Shown one piece after another: positions 27,117-34,635 of a stretch of 64,000 nt of DNA. The translations under genes were made by a program, and so were the position numbers. This stretch comes from Microcoleus sp. EPA2 (GTDB taxonomy: Bacteria > Cyanobacteriota > Cyanobacteriia > Cyanobacteriales > Microcoleaceae), in assembly GCA_020882975.1 (NCBI GenBank), contig JAHRFD010000002.1:132039-196038 (forward strand), in the 5' to 3' direction. The number at the start of each line of letters is the position of its first letter. Position 1 is the first letter of the stretch. The notes beneath the pieces are model-generated. The model worked only from the letters and a program-made list of their open reading frames with translations. It was not told the DNA's origin and did not search any database.

Positions 27117-29375
27117 ATGCCGACACCGTCGAGACAGCCCAGAAACACTGGTAACGCAAATCTTAATTTAACTTACGAAAGAACTTTAGGAAGCCTAGGG
27201 GGAATTCGTGCAGAAGGTAGTGCAGAAGTTGGCTTAGAAGGTGTTTTGAACCTAAAAGGTAATCGCTTGTCGGGTGGAGTTGATTTTGCTGAAAGAACTG
27301 CAAGTCTAAATACCGGAATCGGAGTCGGAAAAAAATTAAGTGGTTCCCTAGAAGGTTCAGTTAAGCTACGAGAAAACGGCTCGATCGAGTCGCTAGGTGG
27401 CGGTATTAGTGGCAACGTTTTTGGTTTTGGTGGTGGTTTAAGCGCTGACAACAAAGGCAACGCTGCAATATCTGCCGAAGCTTTTGGGGGTAAAGTTGAA
27501 GTTGCTAGGGACTCTAGTGGTGCTGTCACCGTCCAAGTTTGCTACGGAGTAGGTATTGCCGAATTCTGCACTACCTTCTCTCGTGATAACGGAGACCCCC
27601 AAAACAGCGGTAGTTTAAGGTTAGGAGCAGGTGTTAAACCAAGTACAGGTTCAACTCGCCCACGGAGACCCAGTGCGCCTACAGACTCACCTAAACGTCC
27701 TGGGTCAAGAGTGCGGAGGGAGAGTCCTAAACCAGAACGTCCTAAACCAGAACGACAGCCAAAGCCCCCCGAAGATAAGCAACCTAATTTAGTGAGGGAC
27801 AGCAAGAAGAAACCACAAGCAGATATTAGAAAGAAACCACAAGTTGATTTAAGGAAGAAACCATCAATTGATTTAACTAAACCCAAAGCAGATATTAGGA
27901 GGAAACCTGTTAAACCACCCCGCCCACCTAAGCCAAAAGCGCCCAGCCCACGCCCGATTAATTTAAAAAAGCCCGTACCAACACCCGTACCTAAACCAAC
28001 TCCCATACCGAGACCTAAACCAACACCTAAACTACCTAAAATACCGCGTCCGGTTCCTGTACCAACTCCTAAACCCGTACCAGTACCAAGGCCAAATCCG
28101 TGGTCTCGAACTGAGCCAGATAAACCCCGAACACCTCCCGTTATACCACCACCAGTACCCCCAAACACTCCCATACCACCGCCAGACCCATCGGATACAT
28201 CGACTTGTAGTTTGGTTTATACTGTAAAAACCACTATTAAAGATTTAGTCGATTGGGGAAGTTATAAATTTGGCGATGTAATCGAAACTACAGTCAATGG
28301 TAGTGGTACAAGTTTTGAATCGATTAGAACTCAAAACCATTGGAATCTAACAGAACCAGTATATAATTGGGAAAAAAATTCGACTTTCAATTTTACAGTT
28401 AATTTACCATACTACGGTACAGACGGATTTACTTACGTTGAGCCTACTACTTTAGAAAGATGTTACATATCGTATGTTTATGGCTCTGATGGAGACGGCA
28501 GATACGGTATCTGCGCAATACAAGCAGAAGGTAGTCAAGTAGCAATATCTGACTACATTAGTCGGAGATACCAATCTGTACACAAAATTACTTCTGATTC
28601 TGTTTACGGCAAAGAATATAAGACTTATGACTATGCTATATCTATTATAGAATCATCGTGTTCTAATCCCAATCTTAAGCCTAAAAAAGGTGGCGATACA
28701 GCCGGATTTCAGCCTCCACGCTTACCCAATCAACCAACTAAAGTAAAGCCTATGAATTGTTGTAAAAAAGTAGATGAAATCTATAAGTATCTTGGAATCG
28801 CAAAACTGAAAAAAGAAAAGTTTAAAGTAGCCAAGGCTTTCCTGGTTCCTGGTGGAACTGGAACCGAAGATTGTGAGGATTATTACCAATTGAATCAGGC
28901 ATTATTCAGGATGCTGGCTAATGGGTTAATAATTAATCCAGTATCGAAACCACTAGGTAGCGAGTGGAAGTCAGTTAACGCAACAGCATGGGCTGGACAG
29001 GTTTACGAAATGGTCGCCGAGGCGATGTCGAATGGCGACTCATCTCAGAAATACGAAATTTCTATGATGATGCAAATCACTCAACTTTTAAGCATAATTG
29101 CGGAACAGACTAGGAAAATTGAATTTCTTTCCGAAGTTTTAGGGGTAGAGCCTGGGTTAGATACTGAAGAAGTACCAGCTTGCTTTACAATTTACGAAGG
29201 GCATAAAGGCTTTGACAAAACACAGCCAAAGAAAATTGATACGGCTAAGGCGAAAACTGATGACGAAGTGGAAGCGATTTTGGGTAAAATGCTCAAACCG
29301 TCAAAGATTCCGATCACAAAATGGGTTTTTAAGCCTGAGTCTAAATCGATAGTTCGCTTATTAAGGGACGAATAA
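27117..29375 (+). CDS. Multi-domain Gly-repeat / Pro-rich protein, 752 residues
   Basis: The largest cargo protein. The N-terminal ~190 residues are Gly-rich beta repeats (GLEGVLNLKGNRLSGG, GNVFGFGGGLSADN). About 180 residues of Pro/Lys/Arg linker follow, with KKPQADIRKKPQVDLRKKP repeats and runs of PTPVPKP. Next is a Cys-containing beta domain with TSTCSLVYTVKTTIKDLVDW and YRYGICAIQAEG-like strands. A helical C-terminal domain carries NCCKKVDEIYKYLGIAKLKK. The long stiff proline linker between two folded ends recalls attachment proteins and adhesins. No signal peptide. Family unknown; function not assigned. Confidence 0.75.
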   Translation: MPTPSRQPRNTGNANLNLTYERTLGSLGGIRAEGSAEVGLEGVLNLKGNRLSGGVDFAERTASLNTGIGVGKKLSGSLEGSVKLRENGSIESLGGGISGNVFGFGGGLSADNKGNAAISAEAFGGKVEVARDSSGAVTVQVCYGVGIAEFCTTFSRDNGDPQNSGSLRLGAGVKPSTGSTRPRRPSAPTDSPKRPGSRVRRESPKPERPKPERQPKPPEDKQPNLVRDSKKKPQADIRKKPQVDLRKKPSIDLTKPKADIRRKPVKPPRPPKPKAPSPRPINLKKPVPTPVPKPTPIPRPKPTPKLPKIPRPVPVPTPKPVPVPRPNPWSRTEPDKPRTPPVIPPPVPPNTPIPPPDPSDTSTCSLVYTVKTTIKDLVDWGSYKFGDVIETTVNGSGTSFESIRTQNHWNLTEPVYNWEKNSTFNFTVNLPYYGTDGFTYVEPTTLERCYISYVYGSDGDGRYGICAIQAEGSQVAISDYISRRYQSVHKITSDSVYGKEYKTYDYAISIIESSCSNPNLKPKKGGDTAGFQPPRLPNQPTKVKPMNCCKKVDEIYKYLGIAKLKKEKFKVAKAFLVPGGTGTEDCEDYYQLNQALFRMLANGLIINPVSKPLGSEWKSVNATAWAGQVYEMVAEAMSNGDSSQKYEISMMMQITQLLSIIAEQTRKIEFLSEVLGVEPGLDTEEVPACFTIYEGHKGFDKTQPKKIDTAKAKTDDEVEAILGKMLKPSKIPITKWVFKPESKSIVRLLRDE

Positions 29376-29376
29376 A

Positions 29377-29583
29377 ATGACTAAGCCAACAACGAGTAAA
29401 GGAATAATTCGCAAAGAATTTCTACGAAAGAGAGAGCAGTTGATTAGAGAGAAGGAGTTGGATATTGCACTTGAAAAACGCCACCAAGGGCTAGATGATT
29501 TTACGAAAGGTGATATGAAACCTTTTGTAAAAAGAACTAAACTTCGACTTAAGCAAATGAGGAAGGACAACTTAATAAAATAA
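29377..29583 (+). CDS. Small basic helical protein, 68 residues
   Basis: Highly charged, Lys/Arg-rich single-helix protein (FLRKREQLIREKELDIALEKR), starting one base after the previous stop. Operon position supports a real gene. Function unknown. Confidence 0.6.
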   Translation: MTKPTTSKGIIRKEFLRKREQLIREKELDIALEKRHQGLDDFTKGDMKPFVKRTKLRLKQMRKDNLIK

Positions 29584-29647
29584 AACTTTTGCTGAAACTA
29601 GATCTAAGGGGGTAAACTAGAACAAAAGCAAGCTCTCTAGGTTTTTT

Positions 29648-29860
29648 ATGGTTGAAAATGTTATTGTTGCCAACAATGCTGCTAATGAAAGTATTTTAGC
29701 TAGTGTCGTTAAATTGCAGACTGAAGTTAGTGAAGAGACTAAGACAGCTTTGAGGATTGAAGCGCTTCGCCGTCATACAACAATGGGGCGACTTTTAGAC
29801 GAAATGGTAAAGAAGTTTTTGCTTGGTGTTGGTGACGGCGTATCAAAAACCACTTCTTAA
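29648..29860 (+). CDS. Ribbon-helix-helix DNA-binding protein
   Basis: 70 residues. The C-terminal half VKLQTEVSEETKTALRIEAL followed by RRHTTMGRLLDEMVKKFL fits the RHH strand-helix-helix pattern of CopG/ParG-like regulators. Such proteins control plasmid copy number, partition or toxin-antitoxin operons. It directly precedes the resolvase gene. Candidate autoregulator. Confidence 0.68.
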   Translation: MVENVIVANNAANESILASVVKLQTEVSEETKTALRIEALRRHTTMGRLLDEMVKKFLLGVGDGVSKTTS

Positions 29861-29943
29861 TTGATACGGCGAATTGTTTGAATTTTGCCTCGATTTAATC
29901 CGGGTTCTGGCCGGGTTCTAGCTACTCTTAACAGGAGGGTTTT

Positions 29944-30525
29944 TTGATACGAGCTGCTGTTTACTGTCGAGTCAGCACTAGCGAGCAAGATTGCGATCGC
30001 CAAGAACGCGACTTAAGGGAGTTTGCCGATCGCGCCGGCTACGAGATTGTCGAAGTGCACCGCGAGACTGCCAGCGGCGCAAAGGAGAATCGACAGGAAC
30101 GAAAAAAAGTATTGGAAGCTGCGCGAGCTCGGAAAATCTCAGCGGTCCTGGTGACTGAACCGAGTCGATGGAGCCGGAGCACCATCGACTTGCTCGCTAC
30201 GCTGCAAGACTTGAACGCCTGGGGAACTAGCTTAATCACCTTGTCAGGCCTCAGTTTGGACTTGAACACTTCCCAGGGCAAGCTGATGGCCACGATTCTT
30301 GCGGCGATCGGTGAATTTGAACGGGACTTGATTCGCGAGCGGGTGAGAAGTGGAATTGCCTCTGCGCGGGCCAAGGGACAGAAGTTCGGGCGCCCGCGAG
30401 TGTCGGAAAGCGCGATCGCTTCCGTCCGGCAGTTGCGAGCACAAGGCAAAAGTTACTCCCAGATTGCCGCGGTTAGTGGCATCAGTCGCACAAAGGTAGC
30501 TGAGCTCTGTCGTTCCGAAGCATAG
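29944..30525 (+). CDS. Serine recombinase (resolvase/invertase)
   Basis: Serine-type site-specific recombinase of 193 residues. The catalytic Ser is at about residue 11 in VYCRVSTSEQDCDRQ; the conserved Arg segment is TEPSRWSRSTIDL, and EFERDLIRERVRSGI starts the long E helix. A C-terminal helix-turn-helix follows (GKSYSQIAAVSGISRTKVAEL). The start is TTG at 29,944, supported by AGGAGG 5 bases upstream. Probably resolves multimers of a circular form or inverts a segment, and it is too short to be a large serine integrase. The 3' end overlaps the convergent gene by 44 bases. Confidence 0.9.
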   Translation: MIRAAVYCRVSTSEQDCDRQERDLREFADRAGYEIVEVHRETASGAKENRQERKKVLEAARARKISAVLVTEPSRWSRSTIDLLATLQDLNAWGTSLITLSGLSLDLNTSQGKLMATILAAIGEFERDLIRERVRSGIASARAKGQKFGRPRVSESAIASVRQLRAQGKSYSQIAAVSGISRTKVAELCRSEA

Positions 30526-31264
30526 CGGCAATTTCAGAATTTGGCACTCCGGCAATCAGGAGCGATCGCACTTCCTGCACTTTTGCCTGAGCAATTAAGG
30601 ACTTTGTATTTCCACCCCTGATATGGATGTGACGAGTTTTGCCGCTATTATCTCGATAACTAAATCGAAAGTAATCGCCTCCGCGGGCTGTGCCACGAGG
30701 CCGGTAAGTAGAGATAGCGCTTGTTACAGAATCATCGGGCGGAATTGATTCTGTAACGGCAGACTCAACCAATGTTACAGAATCAATTTCAGTGAGGGGT
30801 GATGATTCTGTAACGGCAGACTCAACGGGTGTTACAGAATCAATTTCAGTGAGGGGTGATGATTCTGTAACGGCAGACTCAACGGGTGTTACAGAATCAA
30901 TTTCAGCGAGGGGTGATGATTCTGTAACAACAGACTCAACGGGTGTTACAGAATCAATTTCGGCGAGGGGTGATGATTCTGTAACGGCAGACTCAACGGG
31001 TGTTACAGAATCAATTTCAGTGAGGGGTGATGATTCTGTAACAACACTAAATTCATCAGGGTACAGGTAGCCCCAAGACTCGGTGCGCTCGTTCCAGAAT
31101 TTGATACTTCCGTCACCAGGGTGAACGGTCTCGACTCGAACTATGTCCCCTCGTTTCAGCAAGGCTGCGTGAGGGGTTTTCCTCTTCAACTTGACTAAAT
31201 CACCAGCCTTGTAGGTTCGAGCGACTGAGCCGGTGTCAAAAAGGGAAAGCTGACCGTTAGCCAT
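30482..31264 (-). CDS. Repeat-containing protein with SH3-like N-domain
   Basis: 260 residues from ATG 31,264. That ATG overlaps the stop of the preceding gene by 8 bases (ATGGCTAA), so translation is probably coupled. A longer frame upstream is not used. The N-terminal ~75 residues look like a KOW/SH3 barrel (YKAGDLVKLKRKTPHAALLK, GDIVRVETVHPG). Six ~19-residue repeats of the SVTPVESAVTESSPLTEID type follow, encoded by 57-bp palindromic DNA repeats. A basic C-terminal domain has YRDNSGKTRHIHIRGG and QEVRSLLIAGVPNSEIAAML. Nucleic-acid binding is plausible. Family not recognised. Confidence 0.75.
   Translation of the reverse strand: MANGQLSLFDTGSVARTYKAGDLVKLKRKTPHAALLKRGDIVRVETVHPGDGSIKFWNERTESWGYLYPDEFSVVTESSPLTEIDSVTPVESAVTESSPLAEIDSVTPVESVVTESSPLAEIDSVTPVESAVTESSPLTEIDSVTPVESAVTESSPLTEIDSVTLVESAVTESIPPDDSVTSAISTYRPRGTARGGDYFRFSYRDNSGKTRHIHIRGGNTKSLIAQAKVQEVRSLLIAGVPNSEIAAMLRNDRAQLPLCD
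30723..31043. repeat. Array of six palindromic repeats (57-bp unit)
   Basis: Units begin at 30,723 (51 bp) and at 30,774, 30,831, 30,888, 30,945 and 31,002 (57 bp apart). Each holds the inverted pair TTACAGAATCA / TGATTCTGTAA, perfect over 11 bp in most units. It encodes the amino-acid repeats of the minus-strand protein. Regular palindromic spacing also suits iterons, partition sites or recombinase sites. Confidence 0.93.
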
Positions 31265-31604
31265 CTTTTTTGCTGTACCTATCAAGAACGCCTTCCGGAG
31301 CAAAGTCCTCGATGAACCAATCATCAATGCCTTCCGGCACATAGACGCTCTTATCAGGATTCCATCCAAGTTCCAGCACTTTGTGAATTTCCGAATCTTG
31401 ATTGAATAGAGCCTGCAACTGTCGCGCCACATCAATCGCCGCTTTTTTAAGACTGTACTCAGTTACCTCCGGGTGGCGAACTGCTAACTGGACATGACTG
31501 ACGAGCGCGATCGCAGCCAATGCTGGAATCTCCACGGACGCCGGCGGTAAGTTTTGCGCTGCGTTGAGTTCGTAGGCGTATTTTTTCAAATCTATTTTTT
31601 GCAT
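31257..31604 (-). CDS. Unknown helical element protein, 115 residues
   Basis: The start is ATG 31,604, with AAGGA 7 bases upstream. Upstream in-frame codons overlap the HU gene and lack a ribosome site. Mainly helical (VEIPALAAIALVSHVQLAV, KKAAIDVARQLQALF), with an acidic C-terminus. Last bases overlap the next start. Family unknown. Confidence 0.7.
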   Translation of the reverse strand: MQKIDLKKYAYELNAAQNLPPASVEIPALAAIALVSHVQLAVRHPEVTEYSLKKAAIDVARQLQALFNQDSEIHKVLELGWNPDKSVYVPEGIDDWFIEDFAPEGVLDRYSKKDG

Positions 31605-31656
31605 GGTGTTGTCCTTGAATTGGTGGCTAATCAGTCCTGACGGGCGATCGGCAAAT

Positions 31657-31947
31657 TTATGACTCGGTGCGCTGGTCGGCAACAGCATTTTTAAACTGCT
31701 TGCCTGCTGAAAAAGTTGGCACGGTCGTAGCGGGTATGGTCAGTTGTTCCCCGGTCTTGGGGTTGCGGCCGTCGCGAGCTTTACGCTCCCTCGCTTCAAA
31801 AGTGCCAAAGCCTACCAACACCACCCTCTCGCCGTCGGCTACTGTTTGAACAATGACTTCGGTTAGAGCGTCTAGCAGTGCATGGGCTTCTTTTTTGGTG
31901 GTGTCCGCTTTAGTAGCGACTAATTCAATAAGTTCTGATTTGTTCAT
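31657..31947 (-). CDS. HU family DNA-binding protein
   Basis: 96-residue histone-like protein. Typical N-terminal helices MNKSELIELVATKADTTKKE, the core VVLVGFGTFEARERKARDGR and the flexible DNA-binding arm RNPKTGEQLTIPA leading into FSAGKQFKNAV. Bends and wraps DNA as a dimer. Within a mobile element it may assist recombination, replication or packaging. Full length and intact. Confidence 0.94.
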   Translation of the reverse strand: MNKSELIELVATKADTTKKEAHALLDALTEVIVQTVADGERVVLVGFGTFEARERKARDGRNPKTGEQLTIPATTVPTFSAGKQFKNAVADQRTES

Positions 31948-32030
31948 AAGTGCGATCGGCCGATTAGTGGGTGGTCAACTAACTAATAGCGTAAAACCAT
32001 TACCCAATGGTGATTTGGGCTCTTTAAATG

Positions 32031-32061
32031 CAAAACCAGCATCTGACGCTGATGCTGGTTT
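32031..32061 (-). terminator. Intrinsic terminator-like hairpin
   Basis: Perfect 12-bp arms AAAACCAGCATC / GATGCTGGTTTT around a 7-base loop. It lies 7 bases past the end of the minus-strand gene at 32,068 and upstream of HU, with T-rich ends on both strands. Confidence 0.8.
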
Positions 32062-32067
32062 TTCTCG

Positions 32068-32435
32068 TTATTCCTCAGAATCTAACTGATTCCGAGGAAT
32101 GGTAGCCTCTTGCTCTTGTTTTTGCTGCAATTCTTTAAGTTTGCGCAAATTGTTAAGTTTTTGTTCATAATCCTTAACTTCTTCTGTGTACCAGACGATG
32201 CACTCCCTAGACTTGACCAATTGCTTCTCCGCATCGTCTATGAGTTGGTCGAGGATTCCCCCAAGGGCACAACTACTCCCAACTCTCTTCTGGCTATCTT
32301 CTCGATTAGGTGTGACGCACTTATCCCTAGTTCCCTCGCCAAATCGTTGAGCATCCTCGCTCCCGTCGGCGTAAGCCCGAACGCTTTCGTCACTTTGACT
32401 TCGCCATATTCTCTCTGTTTCGCTTTCTTGACCAT
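32068..32435 (-). CDS. RHH-like protein plus coiled-coil, two frames (frameshift or overlapping pair)
   Basis: Two overlapping minus-strand frames look coding. From ATG 32,435, 65 codons (to 32,238) encode a DNA-binding RHH-like segment: VKVTKAFGLTPTGARMLNDL followed by ARELGISASHLIEKIARREL. The second frame ends at 32,068 and encodes an acidic coiled coil, GGILDQLIDDAEKQLVKSRE followed by YTEEVKDYEQKLNNLRKLKE. A -1 shift at the GGGGG near 32,262 joins them into one ~120-residue protein, an arrangement common for RHH regulators with a coiled-coil tail. The upstream portion of the second frame (from 32,451) looks like a shadow. It may be a programmed shift, a real mutation or a sequencing error. 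Confidence 0.55.
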
Positions 32436-32489
32436 GGGTCTCGCTATTCATAACATCTCCACTAAATTAACAAAGTCTTATACAAGACC

Positions 32490-32535
32490 TTGACATTATA
32501 TCATCATAGACTTTATATTAATAATCACAGTCTAT
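32490..32535 (+). promoter_or_regulatory. Promoter with overlapping inverted-repeat operator
   Basis: TTGACA at 32,490-32,495 and TATATT at 32,514-32,519 (18-base spacer) form a near-consensus sigma-70-type promoter for the plus-strand gene at 32,566. ATAGACT (32,506-32,512) and AGTCTAT (32,529-32,535) flank the -10. It lies in the divergent region next to the RHH-like gene, so autorepression is plausible. Confidence 0.6.
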
Positions 32536-32565
32536 CATGAGATTGCACTGCAACCCCTAACAAAA

Positions 32566-33993
32566 ATGGGTGTGACAGCATACACACCCTTTCCTCTTAT
32601 GTACTACTACACGCTAGAAAGCTTACAGAACAATAGTTTGACGGAACTCAAACAAATTGCTTCCGAGGTTGGCGTTCTCCCCTCTGGCGACAAGCGATGC
32701 CGCCAAAACTGGATTGACGCCCTGGTTAACACTCAACCCCCGTTGTTGAAACTGCTGGAAGTTTCCCCCGGTGTCGAAACTGATCCCGGTGTCGAAACTT
32801 TCCCCGGCGTCGAAACTGATTCGGTCTTTGAGGCGATCGCTCCAGCGGCCAAAACTTTCCCCGGTGTCGAAACTGATTCGGTCTTTGAGGCGATCGCTTC
32901 CAAGTTTGGCCGCATCGTTTATCCCAAACCGACTATTAATGCGATCGCCCCGGCGGCCACTTTCAACGATGAGCAACCCCCAAACCGAGGCGACGGTCGA
33001 GAGCACCAACTGGAAACTGACCAAAAATTGAGCCAAAGTGCGATCGCTCCAGCGGCCAAAGCTTCCCCCGGTGTCGAAACTGATTCGGTCTTTGAGGCGA
33101 TCGCGCGGATACCGAAACCTTCTTTTGTTGTGGGAGAGGAACAATTTCCTGCCGACTTGATTGGTGGTGAGCACTGCGAAAAGTGCCTGGTTTGTGGCTC
33201 CTTGTGGCAGTTGTATCCCAGGTGGAATGACGCTGGTACTTATTTTCACGGCTTCTGGGAAGTGGCTTGTGGCTATTGCGAAAACTATGCTATTTGTGAC
33301 CTGCCCGCTTGTTTTGGGCATGATGACGATGACGATGACGACGATGCCGAAGTTCGTTCCCCAGCGGGGATTACTTTTTCTGCTAAATTCCTCGCCACCT
33401 ACACTCCGTATTTCGGGGCTGCTCACAAAATCGAACCTACCGGCCAACTGAACTTGCTCGAACTGGTAGAAACTATCGAACCGCCAGACCCTGACGATTT
33501 TGATTCTATGTTCGCTTTCTGGGCCGCTTACGATGCCTGGGATAAGGCCACCGAAACAAAACAAGAGCAAGAAGGGTTTAGTCCGTTTCTACCGCTGGAA
33601 ACTTCCTTTGACACCAGGACTAACTTAGCTTCCGAGCCGACTCCAAGACCGCTGCAAGTTTCCCTTGAGTCCTTCTCCCAGTGGGCTGCAATTCCTGATT
33701 CCTGGTATGAACTGCAACTTTCCGAAGTGTTGGAACTTTCATCAGGCAGTAAAAGTTCCAACACTTGCGAATTCCTGATTCCTGTTTTTGACCCTTGGTG
33801 CGATCGCCAAAACGGCCCCGACGAACCGCCCGATACAGGAAAGTTTGCCCGATTGCCACGACCCAAACCGCCTAACTTTCCACCGACGAGTGTCATTGCG
33901 AGCGATCGCGCCAACGATATTGATAAATTCGCCCGTCACTCGACACTTGCCGACGGGCGAGCTCCCCCAGGAGGTGATGCCAGACAAATGTGA
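32566..33993 (+). CDS. Unknown 475-residue protein with SAP-like N-domain, repeats and zinc-like Cys cluster
   Basis: The N-terminal ~40 residues resemble a SAP/Rho-N helix pair (LTELKQIASEVGVLPSGDK). Repeats of the GVETDSVFEAIA type follow (residues ~68-185), some carrying HIP1 octamers in the DNA. A Cys-rich segment has CEKCLVCGS and CGYCENYAICDLPAC (possible zinc site), next to an eight-Asp run. The C-terminal half is acidic/aromatic and Pro-rich. Function unknown. An internal ATG at 32,599 is an alternative start. Confidence 0.68.
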   Translation: MGVTAYTPFPLMYYYTLESLQNNSLTELKQIASEVGVLPSGDKRCRQNWIDALVNTQPPLLKLLEVSPGVETDPGVETFPGVETDSVFEAIAPAAKTFPGVETDSVFEAIASKFGRIVYPKPTINAIAPAATFNDEQPPNRGDGREHQLETDQKLSQSAIAPAAKASPGVETDSVFEAIARIPKPSFVVGEEQFPADLIGGEHCEKCLVCGSLWQLYPRWNDAGTYFHGFWEVACGYCENYAICDLPACFGHDDDDDDDDAEVRSPAGITFSAKFLATYTPYFGAAHKIEPTGQLNLLELVETIEPPDPDDFDSMFAFWAAYDAWDKATETKQEQEGFSPFLPLETSFDTRTNLASEPTPRPLQVSLESFSQWAAIPDSWYELQLSEVLELSSGSKSSNTCEFLIPVFDPWCDRQNGPDEPPDTGKFARLPRPKPPNFPPTSVIASDRANDIDKFARHSTLADGRAPPGGDARQM

Positions 33994-34113
33994 TTAGACT
34001 CGTTTCCAACATATTTACCCATCTAAATCGACAACGCGATCGCTTTTAAATAGAGCAAGGGCGATCGCTTTCTTCCACTTTTTTCACACTTTGTGTATTG
34101 GAGGTTTTTGCGA

Positions 34114-34575
34114 ATGTTCAATCTTAAAATTGCTGTTCCGACTTATAAGCGGGACACTTTTCACAATTTTCAGAGTCCTGGTGAACTTCAAGTTTCTGCT
34201 GAAGTTGATGTTTTGTCAGAAGGCTATCAAGATTTGAAGCTTAAGCTTGATGAGCTTATGCGTTTGGTTGAAACTGAAAATCAAATTGTACTTGACCTGG
34301 CAGGCCTGCACGAAAAGATTGTTGATAAGACAAAAGAGCTAAAGAGACTGGAAGGAGACATTACTGCCGCTAGAAACCAGTTGCAAAAATTGGAAGCTTT
34401 CTTGCAATTGTTAGGGATTAATCCCAAAAGTCACTATCTTGATATCGACAATAAAGTTTTGCGACCTATTCTTGAAGCCCGGAGTACAGATGTGAAGACG
34501 GAGACGGAGGTTGAAGTAGATTCTACCTCTTTTGACGAAGACTCAGAATACGAAGACTCAGAATACGAAGAATAA
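34114..34575 (+). CDS. Coiled-coil protein, 153 residues
   Basis: The start is ATG 34,114, because GGAGG lies 9 bases upstream; the earlier GTG at 34,093 precedes this site. A long heptad-type helix (ENQIVLDLAGLHEKIVDKTK through RLEGDITAARNQLQKLEAFL) is followed by an acidic tail ending in two EDSEYE repeats. Family unknown. Confidence 0.7.
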   Translation: MFNLKIAVPTYKRDTFHNFQSPGELQVSAEVDVLSEGYQDLKLKLDELMRLVETENQIVLDLAGLHEKIVDKTKELKRLEGDITAARNQLQKLEAFLQLLGINPKSHYLDIDNKVLRPILEARSTDVKTETEVEVDSTSFDEDSEYEDSEYEE

Positions 34576-34635
34576 GAACTTTAAGCGCTAACGGCGATTG
34601 CACTTACAGCAATCGCCTTATTTTGGACAACTATT

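Noticed and set aside
27542..28174. 210-codon minus-strand ORF rich in Gly/Leu
   Set aside because: Shadow of the proline-rich region of the 752-residue gene on the other strand.
30723..31043. CRISPR array
   Set aside because: Repeats and 'spacers' are both conserved between units, the array is coding, and there are no cas genes.
32623..33570. 315-codon minus-strand ORF
   Set aside because: Shadow of the 475-residue plus-strand gene, which has the promoter and a coherent domain order.
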